A stretch of 64,000 nucleotides of DNA from Salvia splendens (GCF_004379255.2 NC_056047.1:18552293-18616292), one strand, 5' to 3'; positions 33,117 through 45,217 are shown, counted from the stretch's first letter. Notes: generated by a model from the letters alone, not told the origin. Numbers and translations are program-made.

Positions 33117-33477
33117 TTTTGTTCTCATTCTCAAATAGCCCCCACTAGTGCAATCTTACTTGGTTACAATATGACATTTTGATTTAAACCTTGTTATATT
33201 TGTGTTGCTTCCACCGACATTTTATTACATTTTGAATTATGACCTTTACTCTTAAAAAAAGGATATCGTGGCGTGAAGAAAATTTTCATATTACTTTTAC
33301 TTTTGATAGGCATAATCAAAATGCGTGTACTTAGGATTTCATCCCTGAATTATCTTTTCAGTTATGGGATGTCCATTGTGGAGTGGTTGATAAGTTTTCA
33401 AAAAGATCAATGTGCGTGTAGTTGATTAAACTCAAAATTGTTTGTAATTTCGTTAATATTACTTGTTTATTCACTAA
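33117..33477. other. Intergenic
   Basis: AT-rich DNA following the RPL11 remnant; nothing recognised. Confidence 0.4.
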
Positions 33478-34786
33478 GGGCCCGTTTGATAAGTTAGTAA
33501 TACCTAGATATAGATACGTATCTATATATTTCTAGATGTTTGGTATCATAATTACACTACCTTACAAGCCATTGCTTTTCTCTAAAGCCCATCTCGGCCC
33601 GGCAGATTCAGCACCAAAATCAGCCGATATGTATCTCTCCAAATTCGTGATAGTAATCTGCCTCTATTCATGAATCCAGAATACAAATTTTATCTCCTTC
33701 ATACTCTTTTCTTCCAACGCTCTTTTAATTCGTTCTCTCTTTCAATCAAGATATACTTTTCTTCCAACGCTCTTTAAGCAAATCACAGAATATACATCTT
33801 CAAATATTTCATCCAGTGAGAGTTTATTAATAGTCAGATTTGTCTAGCGTGACATGTGTTAATTGGTTTGAGGATTAGCACAATAGTTTCAGAAATATTT
33901 CTAGCGTGACTTGAAGTTTCAGATACTGTAGTTTCATGAATTTTCAAATCCCATAGTTTCATAAATTTTCAGCAAGAATTTCTGTTTTTTGTTTGAGGAT
34001 TAACACATTTGGGCAGGTACTTCACAAATTAGAGATTTAGAATTCGTTAAGCATATCTATCTGTATATATTGGTTTCATTAATTTCTTATGCAGTGTAAT
34101 TGTTCATTGTCTGCTTCTTTGTGCCAACAATAGAGCTTTATTTATTTCCTAATGATTTAGTATTTATTTTGTTTATCATGGTAATTTTATTGGGAGTCAT
34201 GGATATGCTGACATTTTTCAGAGTAGAAAACTTTTCAAAATTTTACTGGCTCATGAATATGTTGACAATTTTGGTGCTTCAAACCATCTTGAGAATGTTT
34301 TGGGTGCGTAGAATATGAGTTTTGTTTGACATATTATTCTGTTGTTTGTAAATTTTTTGAAGGTATGCCTTGTATATGTGAGTATTTAAATCATTTGCAA
34401 GTGAATTGTGGTTATATATTCATTGTTAATAAACAAATTTGTTTTAGGTTTGGAGCGGCAAATTCAATCGTGATAAATAAGGAGGGAAAAAAGACAACCA
34501 AATCCTTTTATTTTCTACGTAAAGTATACATGAATTTAGAAGATTTGATTAGGTTAATGCAAAGGACAATGTAGGAAATAAATAAATTTAATTAGGTCAA
34601 ATTTGTCATTGCATATTTATTTCTGATTTCATAACTTCCTTATCAAAACATAATGAGTTTATTAGAAAAAAAATTAACTAGGGTATCAAACATGTGTTAT
34701 TAAAATCATATCTTTCCCTAACTTGGTTCTATATCTTGGTCACTAACTAACCTAGGTATATCACACCTCACTTATCAAACGAGCCC
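33478..34786. mobile_element. PIF/Harbinger-like element, 1.3 kb, non-coding
   Basis: Flanked by TAA at 33475-33477 and 34787-34789. The left end GGGCCCGTTTGATAAGTTAG pairs with the right end, inverted, GGGCTCGTTTGATAAGTGAG. The interior has short open frames on the plus strand but no recognisable transposase or ORF1. Confidence 0.75.
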
Positions 34787-34942
34787 TAAATCTATAGCTC
34801 AATCAATATAGGATATGGCATAGAAGTACATAATTTCACACCTAGAGTCACATTCATAATTTCTAAGATTAAACTTCTTTGATTTAGAGCTTAAATCAAA
34901 TACCATTTCTAAAACAATAAGCAAAATCGAACAAAAATACTA

Positions 34943-35184
34943 CTCTCTCCATCCATAAAAAATAGACAAAGTCATAAATGACATGAGTTTTAATGCATAA
35001 TTGACAAAGTAAGAAAGAGAGAGGGAAAATGTGGTGTAAATAGTGTTAGTGGATTGTGGGGTACACATTTAGAACGATGTGTATGGTTAGCATTGCTTTA
35101 AAACTTTCCATCTTTAGAATTATTTTAATTTTGATGGATGGCCAAAAATAGTAAAATTTGTCTATTTTTTGTGCATGAATGGAG
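34943..35184. mobile_element. Stowaway-type MITE
   Basis: A 242-bp element with ends CTCTCTCCATCCATAAAAAA and the matching TTTTTGTGCATGAATGGAG, flanked by TA. Confidence 0.75.
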
Positions 35185-35433
35185 TATATAAGTTGAGTTG
35201 AGGTAGATCTTGTTCCAAAGACAAATTATGCTTGGACTAGTGTTAATAGAAGGGTATTTGCCTAAAAAATTATGAACTTCCATCAAATTATTAGTTTTGC
35301 ATGACACTTTTAAAATCTACCTATAAATTATCGAACTATTGTAAAATTTGAATACTAGACTATATCAATCGCGTAAACATATTTGTAATTAATTTAATAA
35401 ATTTAATTTGCAATGCTAGACTATATCAATCGT

Positions 35434-36021
35434 CAGTGGCGAAGCCAGGAATTTTAAAATGGGGGCCCAAATTATCGTTAATATTTATAAGATTTTTTCG
35501 ATGTTCGTGACAACGGAAGTTTGAAATAATTAATATTTTCAATACTATATAATGGATGGAAACGAATTTTTTATGATATTTAAATGTCATCATAGAAAAA
35601 ATCAAGGAAAATATAAATTATACTAACAAATACTAGAGTACAATAATAAATTTTTTTTATTATAAGTATAATGATGGAAGAAAGCAATTACGAAGTGAAT
35701 AGAAATTATGTTAAAAAAAAGTAAAAAGAAATAAAAATATTCACATTATGCTTAATAAATAGCAAGAAGAATGACAAAGTTGCATAAATAGAAAGACATA
35801 ATAAAAGAAGAAAAGAAGAGTTGAAGAGAATAAAAATGAGTACCATAAAAAAACGCTGTCAATCAGAATCGAAGTCCACACATTGGATAACGGACAATAT
35901 CTCCAACCAACTGGACTACCGAATACACATGCAAGTTTTTTGTTTACATATATTATAATAGTTAATATGAAAATTGATGGTGGGACCAGGGGCCCCTGTC
36001 CCCAACGTGGCTTCGCCACTG
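35434..36021. mobile_element. hAT non-autonomous element
   Basis: A 588-bp element with inverted ends CAGTGGCGAAGCCAGG and TGGCTTCGCCACTG. Flanking 8-mers TCAATCGT (35426-35433) and TCAATGGC (36022-36029) agree at 5 of 8, as expected for an old hAT duplication. No coding capacity. Confidence 0.7.
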
Positions 36022-36956
36022 TCAATGGCGGAAACATATTTGATATTTTTAAAGCTGAGAGGTGATCAATTGCTAACTAGTTAGTAACCTAAAATTAAGA
36101 CTAATTTTTAATCATTAGACTAAGGTTGAAATTATATCAAGTAGATTATATTTTAAATTCAAATAGTTATTAAATAAAATTAAAGGGTATTAATGTCAAT
36201 TCTCTCTTATTAAACTTATCCTAAAACTTTAAATTTACGTATCTCTCAATTTAAATTATATTTTCGCAAAAAATATATAAAATTAAAGGTAATTTAATAA
36301 GGATTCTAACGAGATATCAATTGCATATGTTCCGACGACGTTCGAATGATGAAATTTGATGATTTTTATTTCAGTTTTCGTATATGTTGATAAGCAAATT
36401 TTTTATCAACAAATACATCAAAAAATCTCAATATAATGTATATAAAATCTCAATATGATGCATGTGAAATCTTAATAAAACTGTGTTGATATTTTCGTGT
36501 ACTTGTGTTGAAATACTCATGTTATTGTGTTGATATTTGTAATACACTATGTTGATATAAAAATAACACACGAAAATTATGATATGATAACAGAATGACG
36601 ATCTTACCCTTTCGTTGATGTTTTGTCTACTATTTATTGAGATTAGTAAGATTTAATCTCATTCACTCATTTTAAAATTTAAGGGTGGAGATTTGATCAT
36701 AATTTTGGATTATGATGCTATAAGCAATATAATAGTCCTTTTAAAACTATATACAGTTCGTTAGAAAATACTCCTATATTTCTATTAGTTGGACTCATAA
36801 TAAAATATTTAAGCTCTACAGTGTATGAAATTGATTTTTTATACTTTGAAACGTAACAATGGAATCATCATATTTTTAATTTTAAAAGTGGTTAATACAA
36901 GCACAAACAACACGTTTACAAAGGAGTTATTGTATACCACTATCATATGAATATAT
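36022..36956. other. Intergenic, AT-rich
   Basis: Low-complexity DNA with repeated ATATGATGCATGTGAAATC- and GTGTTGATATTT-like words near 36420-36560. No gene or clear element ends seen. Confidence 0.4.
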
Positions 36957-37436
36957 TATCTCCGTCCACCATTTATTTTCCACAAATTTTCTTCCGAGTT
37001 CTTTATAGTAAAAGATTTGCCACATCTATTTATTTATAATAGTACTACAACATTTTGTAAGTAGCCTATTATTTATAAAATATGTCGCTATTGATTCACC
37101 AAAAAATTCACCTACTAATCACTACCAATTAGAAATCACATCTCACGTTCCTCTTCTGAAAATAATAATAAAAAAATAATAAGTATTATGTAGCGATTAA
37201 ATGAGCTATATTTCTTATTATATTTCTTATTTTTGTTCAACTCATAAAAATAGTTCATATCTATTTATAATAACTTTTTTTCCTCTAATTAGTATTTTAT
37301 TAGTATTTATGAATTTCATCCTCCACTATACAATTTCACCTACTTTTTCCCCTTCATTATTACTCAATTTAGCTAATTACATATTAAAATTCACGATTAG
37401 TCCAAACTCCAAATGGTCTGTTGGACCTAGGGAGTA
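36957..37436. mobile_element. Possible Stowaway-like element, degenerate
   Basis: The left end resembles TATCTCCGTCCACC and the right end, inverted, reads TACTCCCTAGGTCCAAC. The size (480 bp) and mismatches make this weak. Confidence 0.35.
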
Positions 37437-37612
37437 TTAAATTAGTGTGAATAAAGAAATGGAAGGTAAGGGAGAATAAAAAAATGAAGACAGCAGAAGA
37501 TATGGAGAAATAAAAAAGTCTAGTTTGTTAATGCGTTGGCCGAATGCGAATCTCAACGCAGGCGAAATTGACGACGCGTGAGAAATTGTATTTATGAGAG
37601 ATCTCAACAAAC

Positions 37613-37656
37613 TGCTCAATCTCAATCTCAATCTCAATCTCAATCTCAATCTCAAT
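37613..37656. repeat. (CTCAAT)7 microsatellite upstream of the SEC14 gene
   Basis: Seven tandem CTCAAT hexamers sit close to, or in, the presumed first (non-coding) exon, which ends at a GT donor after CAAG at 37778. Confidence 0.85.
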
Positions 37657-38450
37657 AAATTCTACTTAGTCAGAAGTAATTGAAGTCGGCCACCGCCGCT
37701 GCTTTCGGTTGAGAAATTAAAGATACAGACCCCCACCCTCTCTCTCTGCTCTTGCACATCGCCTTTGCCCTTTTCAAGGTAATACCTCTCTTCCTCTTTT
37801 TTTTTTTAGTTGAATTCCTTGTTTTTTTGTATGATTAATTGTTCTGCCTGATCTGAAACATTGTTATGTGATGCAATTAACGGAAACTTCATTCATTTGA
37901 TTTGCTAAATTCCTCTCTGTTTTAATTAAGCATGCTCATAACCAAAACCTCAAGAGCTAACTCATCAACTTAGAAAGTGTTCAGATTTTCTTTCTTTCTT
38001 TAGATCAAGTATAATTAGTGGGGTAATATTTACTTTTAAGTTAAATTTATTTAATTCACATCTAATGTAGAATTAGAAAGATCATAGTAATAATAATAAT
38101 CAATCAAGCAGGTATCTTATCACTTCTCTAAAAATTTATTCTCATTAGCTAGATGCAAGAGAATGGTTTGACTTTTAGGAACTCATCTCTTATTTGTTTC
38201 ATATTGTATAAAAATATATTGTATTCTAATTATATTCATAAGTGAGTAATCAAAACTACAAATTTCATCAAAATTTAAATAAATTACTCCATAAATAAGA
38301 AAGAGCCGTTGATTTTGATGGTAAAAAGAAGAAGATATTGAAATTCAGTTTTAAACAAATATTTATCTAATACTATTTGAATGTATTATGTAATACTGTA
38401 TCTTCTTCATCTCTGTTTTTCTCACTTTTCTATCTGATTTGGCAGTTAAC

Positions 38451-40151
38451 ATGTTTAGGAGAAAATCACAGGAGATTGACACAGCAGAACGAGATGCAAA
38501 GGTAACAAACAGACTTGAATAACGTGGAGAAACGTTTATTTGACATTTTAGTTTTCCATTGATCAAGTGAAATTTCTCTTCACATTGTTTGATTCCAAAT
38601 CCGTCAAGTAACTTAAGAGATATGATTTTCATGTAACAATTTGCAACAAACTATCCAAGATGATTTCATTATTCCTCTTGTCCTAGTAATATATGTTTAA
38701 TCGTGCGTAGTTCCTATTGAAGTAAGGAAATAGAAGTCTACTTTTGAGAATTAGGCTAGATAGATAAAAGTAGCATTTGTTAAACCATTTTTTGTTATAG
38801 GGACTTAAATTTCAGGATATCCCAATATTCTTTATAATTTCAATCATTTGATCTAATTCTGTGTAATCCGTATTACATTGAAAATTGAAAGGGTAGGATC
38901 GGAAATTCTAATGATAAGGATAAATCAGTTACCTATTATATCAATCATGAAAAATAAAGCACTCTTAGTAGCAAAATCCCAATTTTCAGTAGCAGAGACT
39001 CCCTTTGTCTCATGTTACTTGCACTTTTCTATTTCGGCTCATTTCAAACTACTTATAAGTAAGGAAATGACAGGTTAAACAGCTCAGGGATGCTCTTGGT
39101 CCACTTTCTGGTCGCAGCTTAAAGTTTTGCTCCGATGCATGCTTGAGAAGATATTTGGAAGCTCGGAACTGGAATCTCGACAAAGCCAAAAAGATGCTGG
39201 AAGCTACTCTTAAGTGGAGATCAGAATATAAACCTGAAGAAATCCGTTGGGTTAGTATTATTCAGCAGTATATCGAAGTTTTCTGTTACCAAGTTTTTAT
39301 TTTATTCGAAAAGCCATGTCCTCATTGACAATGTGTTTTCATGTTTATGTAACAGCATGAGGTAGCACATGAAGGTGAAACAGGCAAGGTCTCGAAAGCT
39401 AATTTCCATGACCGGAAGGGGAGAACCGTCCTCATAATGAGGCCCGGGAAGCAGGTCAGTCAGTCTTTGTTTTTTCCGGAGGTTCCTTTGATGGAAAGAA
39501 ATCTCTCATATGCAACGAATCCATTCTCTAATACAGAACACAACGTCGTCTGAGGGCAACATCCGACACCTTGTGTACCTAATGGAGAACGCCATCTTGA
39601 ACCTGCCCGAGGGGCAAGAGCAAATGTCGTGGCTTATAGACTTCAACGGGTGGACAATAAACACCAACATCTCCATCAAAACATCGCGAGATATCATCTA
39701 CGTTTTGCAGAACCACTACCCTGAGAGGCTTGCCGTTGTCGTCCTCTACAACCCTCCGAGATTCTTCGAGGCATTCTGGAAGGTACGAAATACAAGCAAT
39801 TTTTTCGATTTAGGTGGGGTCCGGGAAGGGAGATTGCTGACGTGGAGGGGTTTGTTTGTGCAGGTTGTGAAATACTTTGTTGATGAGAAAACATTTCAGA
39901 AGATAAATTTTGCGTACCCGAACAAGAAGGAGAGTTTGGAGAAGATGAAGTCGTTTTTCGACACCGAGAATCTGCCGAGTGAGTTTGGAGGGAAGGCAAC
40001 GCTGGAATACGATCACCAGGAGTTTTCGAGATTGATGGCGGGAGACGATGTCAAAACAGCCAAGTATTGGGAGTTGGATCGAACCAACGGCTACGACAAC
40101 AAGACTAATAATGGTCATTCCAAGTCCGAGGTGGATACAGAGCCATGCTGA
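38451..40151 (+). CDS. SEC14/CRAL-TRIO domain phosphatidylinositol transfer-like protein
   Basis: A short plant SEC14-type protein that would bind and exchange phosphoinositides or related lipids at membranes. Five coding exons join to 286 residues: 38451-38501, 39074-39250, 39356-39454, 39537-39782, 39864-40151. The start follows an acceptor at 38445, implying a 5'-UTR intron from 37779. Residues 1-76 contain the CRAL-TRIO N-terminal helices (FCSDACLRRYLEARNWNLDKA). The lipid-binding domain runs from about 95 to 245, with MSWLIDFNGWTI, NHYPERLAVVVLYNPPRFFEAFWK and FFDTENLPSEFGG. The tail is polar, with no Golgi-dynamics or nodulin domain, so this is the small single-domain class. The exact paralog is not determined. 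Confidence 0.95.
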
Positions 40152-40323
40152 ACCAAATGTATTATTATATAATTATAGCTGATCATATGGCTAATCGGGA
40201 ATTTTATTTTGGAGTAACATTATTGATTGTTGTTGTTCTAAGAATTGGATTGGATGTGCAAGGCTTTTTAAGTCTGTACAATGATATGAATTTACCACTT
40301 CATAATTAAAAGTCGAGTTATTA

Positions 40324-41955
40324 GGGCATCCGCAATGGGTGGACGATGGCACGCCCGATGGCGCGCATCGTCCGTGCCATCCATCGTCCGCACCCATTGT
40401 GGCACGCCCGATAGTCGCGCCCTATACTTCGGTCGCGGAGGGATGGCCATCGTCCGCTCCATTGCGGCTGTCCCGGACGATGGCCATCGTCCGCGCCATC
40501 GTCTGTCCCATTGTGGAGGTCGCGGACGATCAACCGCGGACGATGGCACGCGGTTTCATTTTTTTATAAATACCGTTCATTTGTAACATTTCATTTCACT
40601 CGATTTCATTTTCGAAACTTACAATTACATAATTACTACGAAATGGATTCAAGCCCCAATAGTCATACGTTTAGCGCAGGGGCGCATTGGCCGGGTACAG
40701 AACCCGGCGATTATCGTTCGTTCGACACCAACGCCCATTACGATCCCGATTTCAGTATGGAATCGTATGGGTTGTCTGACATGGAGCCGTCTCCGCACCG
40801 CCCAACCGCAGCGGCCGATCCCGACCCCGCCGCGACCGCTTCCGCCCCAGCCAGAAAGAAGCGGAACCGGCAGCGGGCGCAGAAGTTGCCGCCTCCCGGT
40901 GATTGCGATGAGTGCGCCCCCGGCCGTACGAACTACAACGACGACGAAACTCTCACCTTGGCCCGGTGTTGGGTAGATATATCGGAAGATCCGATATTCG
41001 CGAACAACCAACGACAGATCGCGTACTGGGAACGCATCGCGGACCTCTACAATTCGGTGAAGCCGCCGACCGCGTACAAGCGCAAGCGTGAGCAACTCCG
41101 CAAGCACTGGGATCAAGTCAAGAAGCAAGTGAACTTGTACGCGGCGGAGTTCGAGAAGTTCACGCGGTCATAGGGGAGCGGCGAGAGCGCGAGCGACGTG
41201 CGCGCTAAAGCGCTGTTGTCGTACCGGTCGATGTACGGCGACTTCAAGCACGAGGCCATCTGGGCGCTCTTGAGGGACAAGCAGAAGTTCAAAGGTGGAA
41301 TTCTGCACACTGGTGCGCCGAAGAGGACGAAGACCACTGAAGCTGGTGATTACACGAGCAGCGGCAGCGGCAGCGGCAACCACCCGGTTGACCTCAACCG
41401 GACGTACGTGGATGAAGGGAGTTCCGGCACACCGGTGTCCTTCCGGCGTCAAGGCTGCGAAGGCCAAGGGGAAGGCGACCGCGACCTCATTGTCGACCGC
41501 TGCAACCCAAGTTCCGGTCCCGGTAGAGCTCCCGACCCAGACGGCCACCGCGTTTGAGTCGTTAGCAACAACGTCGATGGCAAGGACGATGCTGCAGACG
41601 CACAGGGCCCTCAAGAAGTGTACCGACCCCGACGAAGCCGAATATCTCCGGGCGTTACTCGATGAGCTGCGTCGGAAGTTGGGAATTGGTCTGACTTAGT
41701 TTTTTTTTTATTAGTTCAATGATGTAACTTTTTTTTATTAAAACTTCGCCGTTTGTTATTTAGACCGTTTTTTATTTACCCGTTACTTATTATTTGAAAA
41801 CAGTTAAATTAATTAAACAAAATAATAAAATGATGATGTGATGCGTCATAGGGCGCAACTTAGGGCCCGCCATAGGGCGCCCCACTGCAGGTGGGGAGGT
41901 AGGAGGATAAAACTGCTGACGTGGCGTGCCATAGGGCGCCCCATTGCTAATGCTC
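40324..41955 (+). mobile_element. PIF/Harbinger element carrying ORF1 only
   Basis: A 1632-bp element flanked by TTA at 40321-40323 and 41956-41958. The left end GGGCATCCGCAATGGGTGGACG and the right end, inverted, GAGCATTAGCAATGGGGCGCC share the GCATnnGCAATGGG core and both run into GGCACGCC. A TATA-like TTTATAAATACC lies near 40562. It begins 170 bp after the SEC14 stop codon. Its terminus is nearly the same as that of the transposase-only element at 24109. Confidence 0.9.
40643..41699 (+). pseudogene. Harbinger-type ORF1 (Myb/SANT-like DNA-binding), one stop and one frameshift
   Basis: Starts MDSSPNSHTFSAGAHWPG. A basic stretch (ARKKRNRQRAQ) precedes a SANT/trihelix-like domain: NYNDDETLTLARCWVDIS, then ERIADLYNSVKPP and REQLRKHWDQVKKQ. 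TAG at 41171-41173 interrupts it, the frame continues (SYRSMYGDFKHEAIWALLRD), and a shift near 41450 leads to the C-terminus (THRALKKCTDPDEAEYLRAL, ending at 41699). Genome annotations often mislabel such proteins as NAM-associated or glutathione S-transferase-like; it is an element protein expected to help the transposase bind DNA. Confidence 0.85.
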
Positions 41956-42042
41956 TTAGCGCCTGCAACTTAACGAAATAGTGTATTTTACCGTGAACGC
42001 GATCTCATTGGCTGTTCTGTTCTGTCGCTGTCGAGTCAACCG

Positions 42043-42108
42043 ATGGTGGAGAATTGGTCGTTATTACCGATGGAGATCATATTCACTCTGGTAGGTCAAC
42101 TTGAAGGT
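42043..42108 (+). CDS. Possible first exon of an F-box-like gene, truncated
   Basis: ATG at 42043 opens MVENWSLLPMEIIFTLVGQLEG, followed by a GTGAGA donor after GAAG (about 42108). WSxLPxEIIxxI is typical of the start of an F-box. No continuation was found downstream before other features, so this is either a decayed remnant or a gene whose other exons I could not recognise. Confidence 0.3.
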
Positions 42109-42941
42109 GAGAGACATTACTTTAAGCTTACTTGATTTACTACATCATGATTTTGTTATGATCTGCAATATTTGATTTTATTCCACTGTCCTCGCTTAAC
42201 TTCTGCTATGATATTGGCTGAATCTATTTTTTCCTTTCTGCTACTGAATTTGGATTGGATTGGATTGGATGCCCATTGCCAATCTCAATTTTAAGCTTAA
42301 TTTCAAATTCGAATTCGATTTTTTTAAATTTCAATTATGGATTTCATCCCACAAAATTTGTCTCATTATATCATTTTCCATTTAAAATCTTACCAAAAAT
42401 AGACATTAAATACATCCCCCAATCTCCTCAAGGTGGAACTAATACGCTCATTATTCTATATCTCTATTATATCTTGCATTATTATTTAATTGCATATCTT
42501 ACTTGTCTTGCTCATTAAGTTAATATTAATATTATAAATAGAGCTATTGTTATTCTCCTCAATCACGCAATAAATGCAATAAAATAATTTATTGTTATTC
42601 TCCTCAATCAAGCAATAAATGCAATAAAATAATTTATTTTACCTTTTATCGTCTTTACTTTTTTTCGTTTCGAATTCACAAATTACCAATTATCGACCGA
42701 GCATGATTTTACTGCAATTTTCTCCATCTTCTCTGGCTTGGATAAGGATCCTATCCTTTATCAGGGACTCATATTCCATTACATAATTTCATTTAATACA
42801 AAATCAATCTTCTTAAAACTAATAATCATCTTAAAACTAACTTGCGTGGCTTGGATAAGGATCCTATCCTTTATCAGGGACTCATATTCCATTACATAAT
42901 TTCATTACACTAACTACAAAAGCACATAAAAGCGGTTGCAC
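42109..42941. other. Intergenic with short repeats
   Basis: AT-rich. It holds a tandem duplication of about 45 bp (42545-42633, unit with ATTGTTATTCTCCTCAATCA). It also holds a direct repeat of about 58 bp (42737-42795 and 42848-42905, with GGATAAGGATCCTATCCTTT) that lies just 3' of the small gene at 42942. Confidence 0.6.
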
Positions 42942-43133
42942 TCAGTCAACGCTAGTTTGGTGTCGAGCTTTCTCATTCTCCTCCTCCTTGACATGGCTTC
43001 CTTGATTATGGTCAAACTCATCTTGGACAGCCTTCTCCTCTCCGCCCTTAGAAACGTATTGCTTCTCACCGTAGATTCCGCCAAACCCCTCTTCATCCGA
43101 CCGGCTCGCATACCCTTCGCCATAAGAAGACAT
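42942..43133 (-). CDS. Small hydrophilic protein, LEA-like in composition
   Basis: A 63-residue open frame starting MSSYGEGYASRSDEEGFGG and ending in TSVD. It is rich in Gly, Glu, Lys, Ser and Gln, has no hydrophobic segment, and contains a charged region (VKEEENEKARHQ). I do not recognise the family; the composition resembles small seed or stress hydrophilins. The overlapping longer frame 42914-43177 is basic and looks like a shadow. Confidence 0.4.
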   Translation of the reverse strand: MSSYGEGYASRSDEEGFGGIYGEKQYVSKGGEEKAVQDEFDHNQGSHVKEEENEKARHQTSVD

Positions 43134-43380
43134 CGAGTCCCTTCATCACCATCAAAATACATACACATCAACCCCACTCACCAATCTCATCTTCATCTTT
43201 GCTTTAACTTAATCCTATACTACTCATAACACATAACAAACTCACTTCATGACCCATAAACCAAACTCCAAATTCATGGATTCCATTCTAAAATCAACTA
43301 GTAACACGAGGCGGGGCCCACGAAACGTGATTTCAGTTCTCTTCTCTTTCTTTCACCGATTGTCAAATAGTTATATTATA

Positions 43381-43520
43381 CTTCCTTTGTCCTCCTTGAA
43401 GTTGAAGAGTATGAACTTCTTCCTAACCTATTAACCTATCCATTTCTTATTTTACCAATTATGCATTAAAGACCGTACCAAATTAAATGATCATACTTCT
43501 CAAAGACGATAAGGAGGAAG
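43381..43520. mobile_element. Stowaway-type MITE, short
   Basis: A 140-bp element with ends CTTCCTTTGTCCTCCTTGAA and the matching CGATAAGGAGGAAG, flanked by TA. Confidence 0.55.
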
Positions 43521-43692
43521 TACTAGTTTTAGTTTAAATTGCCAACGATAATAAAAAAAAGTACTAGCTCTATCAATCAACTTAATTTTGTATAAATACA
43601 ACTACAAGCAAGAGAACATGTTAATAAACACAACATAACAACTTGTTTTTTATAAGCAACAGAACAAATTCATTAAGAGATTATGCATAAAG

Positions 43693-43908
43693 TTAGACTG
43701 TTTTGGATTCAGAGTCCGTCTGTTTCTTGGAGTCAGGCTCCCTTTGTTTTTGTTTGTGCGAATCCATTTTGAAGGAGGACGCGAATCGTATTGCAGAAGA
43801 CGGGGCTATGTGATTGGAGTTTTGTAGAGGAAATGAGGTGAGAGATTTTTGCTGAAGCGGTCTCGCTAATTTCAATGCATTAAGCATGCTTCTCTTATCT
43901 TTCTCCAA
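43693..43908 (-). CDS. Small protein with mitochondrial-type presequence, ABRE promoter
   Basis: A 71-residue frame on the minus strand. A second Met at residue 8 opens a Leu/Lys/Arg/Ser-rich stretch without acidic residues (MLNALKLARPLQQKSLTS) ending in RFASSF, which looks like a cleavable mitochondrial presequence. The remaining tail is very polar (KQKQREPDSKKQTDSESK). Family not recognised. The upstream region has a TATA box and two ACGT-core G-boxes, supporting a real ABA- or seed-regulated gene. Function unknown. Confidence 0.5.
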   Translation of the reverse strand: MEKDKRSMLNALKLARPLQQKSLTSFPLQNSNHIAPSSAIRFASSFKMDSHKQKQREPDSKKQTDSESKTV

Positions 43909-43920
43909 CCTTACAATAGC

Positions 43921-43980
43921 TGATTTTATATATGTTTAGCAAGCGATCACGTGCATGCTCTATGTGGCTTCCACGTGTCA
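43921..43980 (-). promoter_or_regulatory. TATA box and two ABRE/G-box sites
   Basis: On the minus strand upstream of the 43908 start: TATATAAAA near 43931, a CACGTG palindrome at about 43951-43956 next to a GCATGC, and CACGTG within a GACACGTGG at about 43972-43980. Paired ABREs plus an RY-like GCATGC are typical of ABA- and seed-responsive promoters. Confidence 0.6.
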
Positions 43981-44099
43981 GTTGTACTAGACAGGTGTGA
44001 CGTCTGGAACTTTCTTCGGATTACTTCGTCTGAGAGAGAGATCATCAAGATAGACTTGTCAGAATCGGATGCATGTTTAGTTTAGCTTCTAGTTAACGA

Positions 44100-45217
44100 A
44101 ATTGTGGGTCATTGTACTCTCATTCAATGATGAATCAAAGTCTAAATATTATAGTATAAATTATAAATTATATTTGAATAGTTTGAAAATATTAATTGAT
44201 AAATAAAATAATAGCAATAAAAAAAGTTAACACAATATACTATTAATATTACATTAAAATTGTTTTGAAAATTTTTATTAGTGTTATTTTATCATTTATT
44301 GATATTTTTTAACAATCCAGATCTAGGTTGGAGTTACAATATCTACAATCTGCATTTTATCCAATTATCATAAAGGTCATGTTAGGAAATTATGACTTAG
44401 AAGATAGTTTGTAAAAAAATTTATAGGAGAAATTTATTATAAAAAAAAAAGTTTGAGAGGGCCCACCTCCTCCACCTATGTCCGCCGCTGCTTGTCTGTA
44501 AGTAAGTTGCAGAGAATATGGAATGCCACATTAATCAACTTATGTTTAGAATTAAAACGTCACGTAGATTTGAATTATGTTGAAAAATTCACAGTAATTA
44601 ACACAATCTATGGAAAAAATAAATTTGAGCAGTGGTATTGTGGTAATGACCTATTCTCATCTCATCTCATCTCATCTCATCTCATCTCATCTATTGTGTT
44701 TGTCAATTTCGACGAGTCTGCAACGGTACGCCATCCATTGGCAGTTGTGTTATTTGACTGTACCCATATATAGGAATTTAGGATGTACACGTTTTGATAG
44801 CATTTCGTTCGAAAAGTAAGAATTTAGTTAAAGTAACTACTAACTCGATTTCAATAATGGTCCTCTTTAATTTCAACACAAATTTTAAGAAATACTCCCA
44901 TTTTTAGTCGAAAAAGTTAATAGAATATAGTTCACACTTTTATATAGTATTAATTTTATAATAAAATTTGAGTGAAATAGGAGACATATTACTATTTATG
45001 GTAAAAAAGTAAAAATGGACAATTAATGAAGGACAAACAAAAATGTCAAAAGTGGACAATTTTAACGGGGGCGATGGAGTATTATACTTCATCCGTCCCA
45101 CAATAAGAGTCATATTTCATTTTTACCATAAATGGTAAGTAAATCTACCATAAATGGTAAGTAATCTTACATTCCGCTAACTTATTTCACTGAAATTTTA
45201 TTATAAACTAATATGTA
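44100..45217. other. Intergenic: AT-rich with pentanucleotide repeat and MITE remnants
   Basis: Contains (TCTCA)n at 44655-44692 and fragments of Stowaway-like ends (near 44890 and 45065-45110, e.g. CTTCATCCGTCCCACAATAA). No gene seen. Confidence 0.5.
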
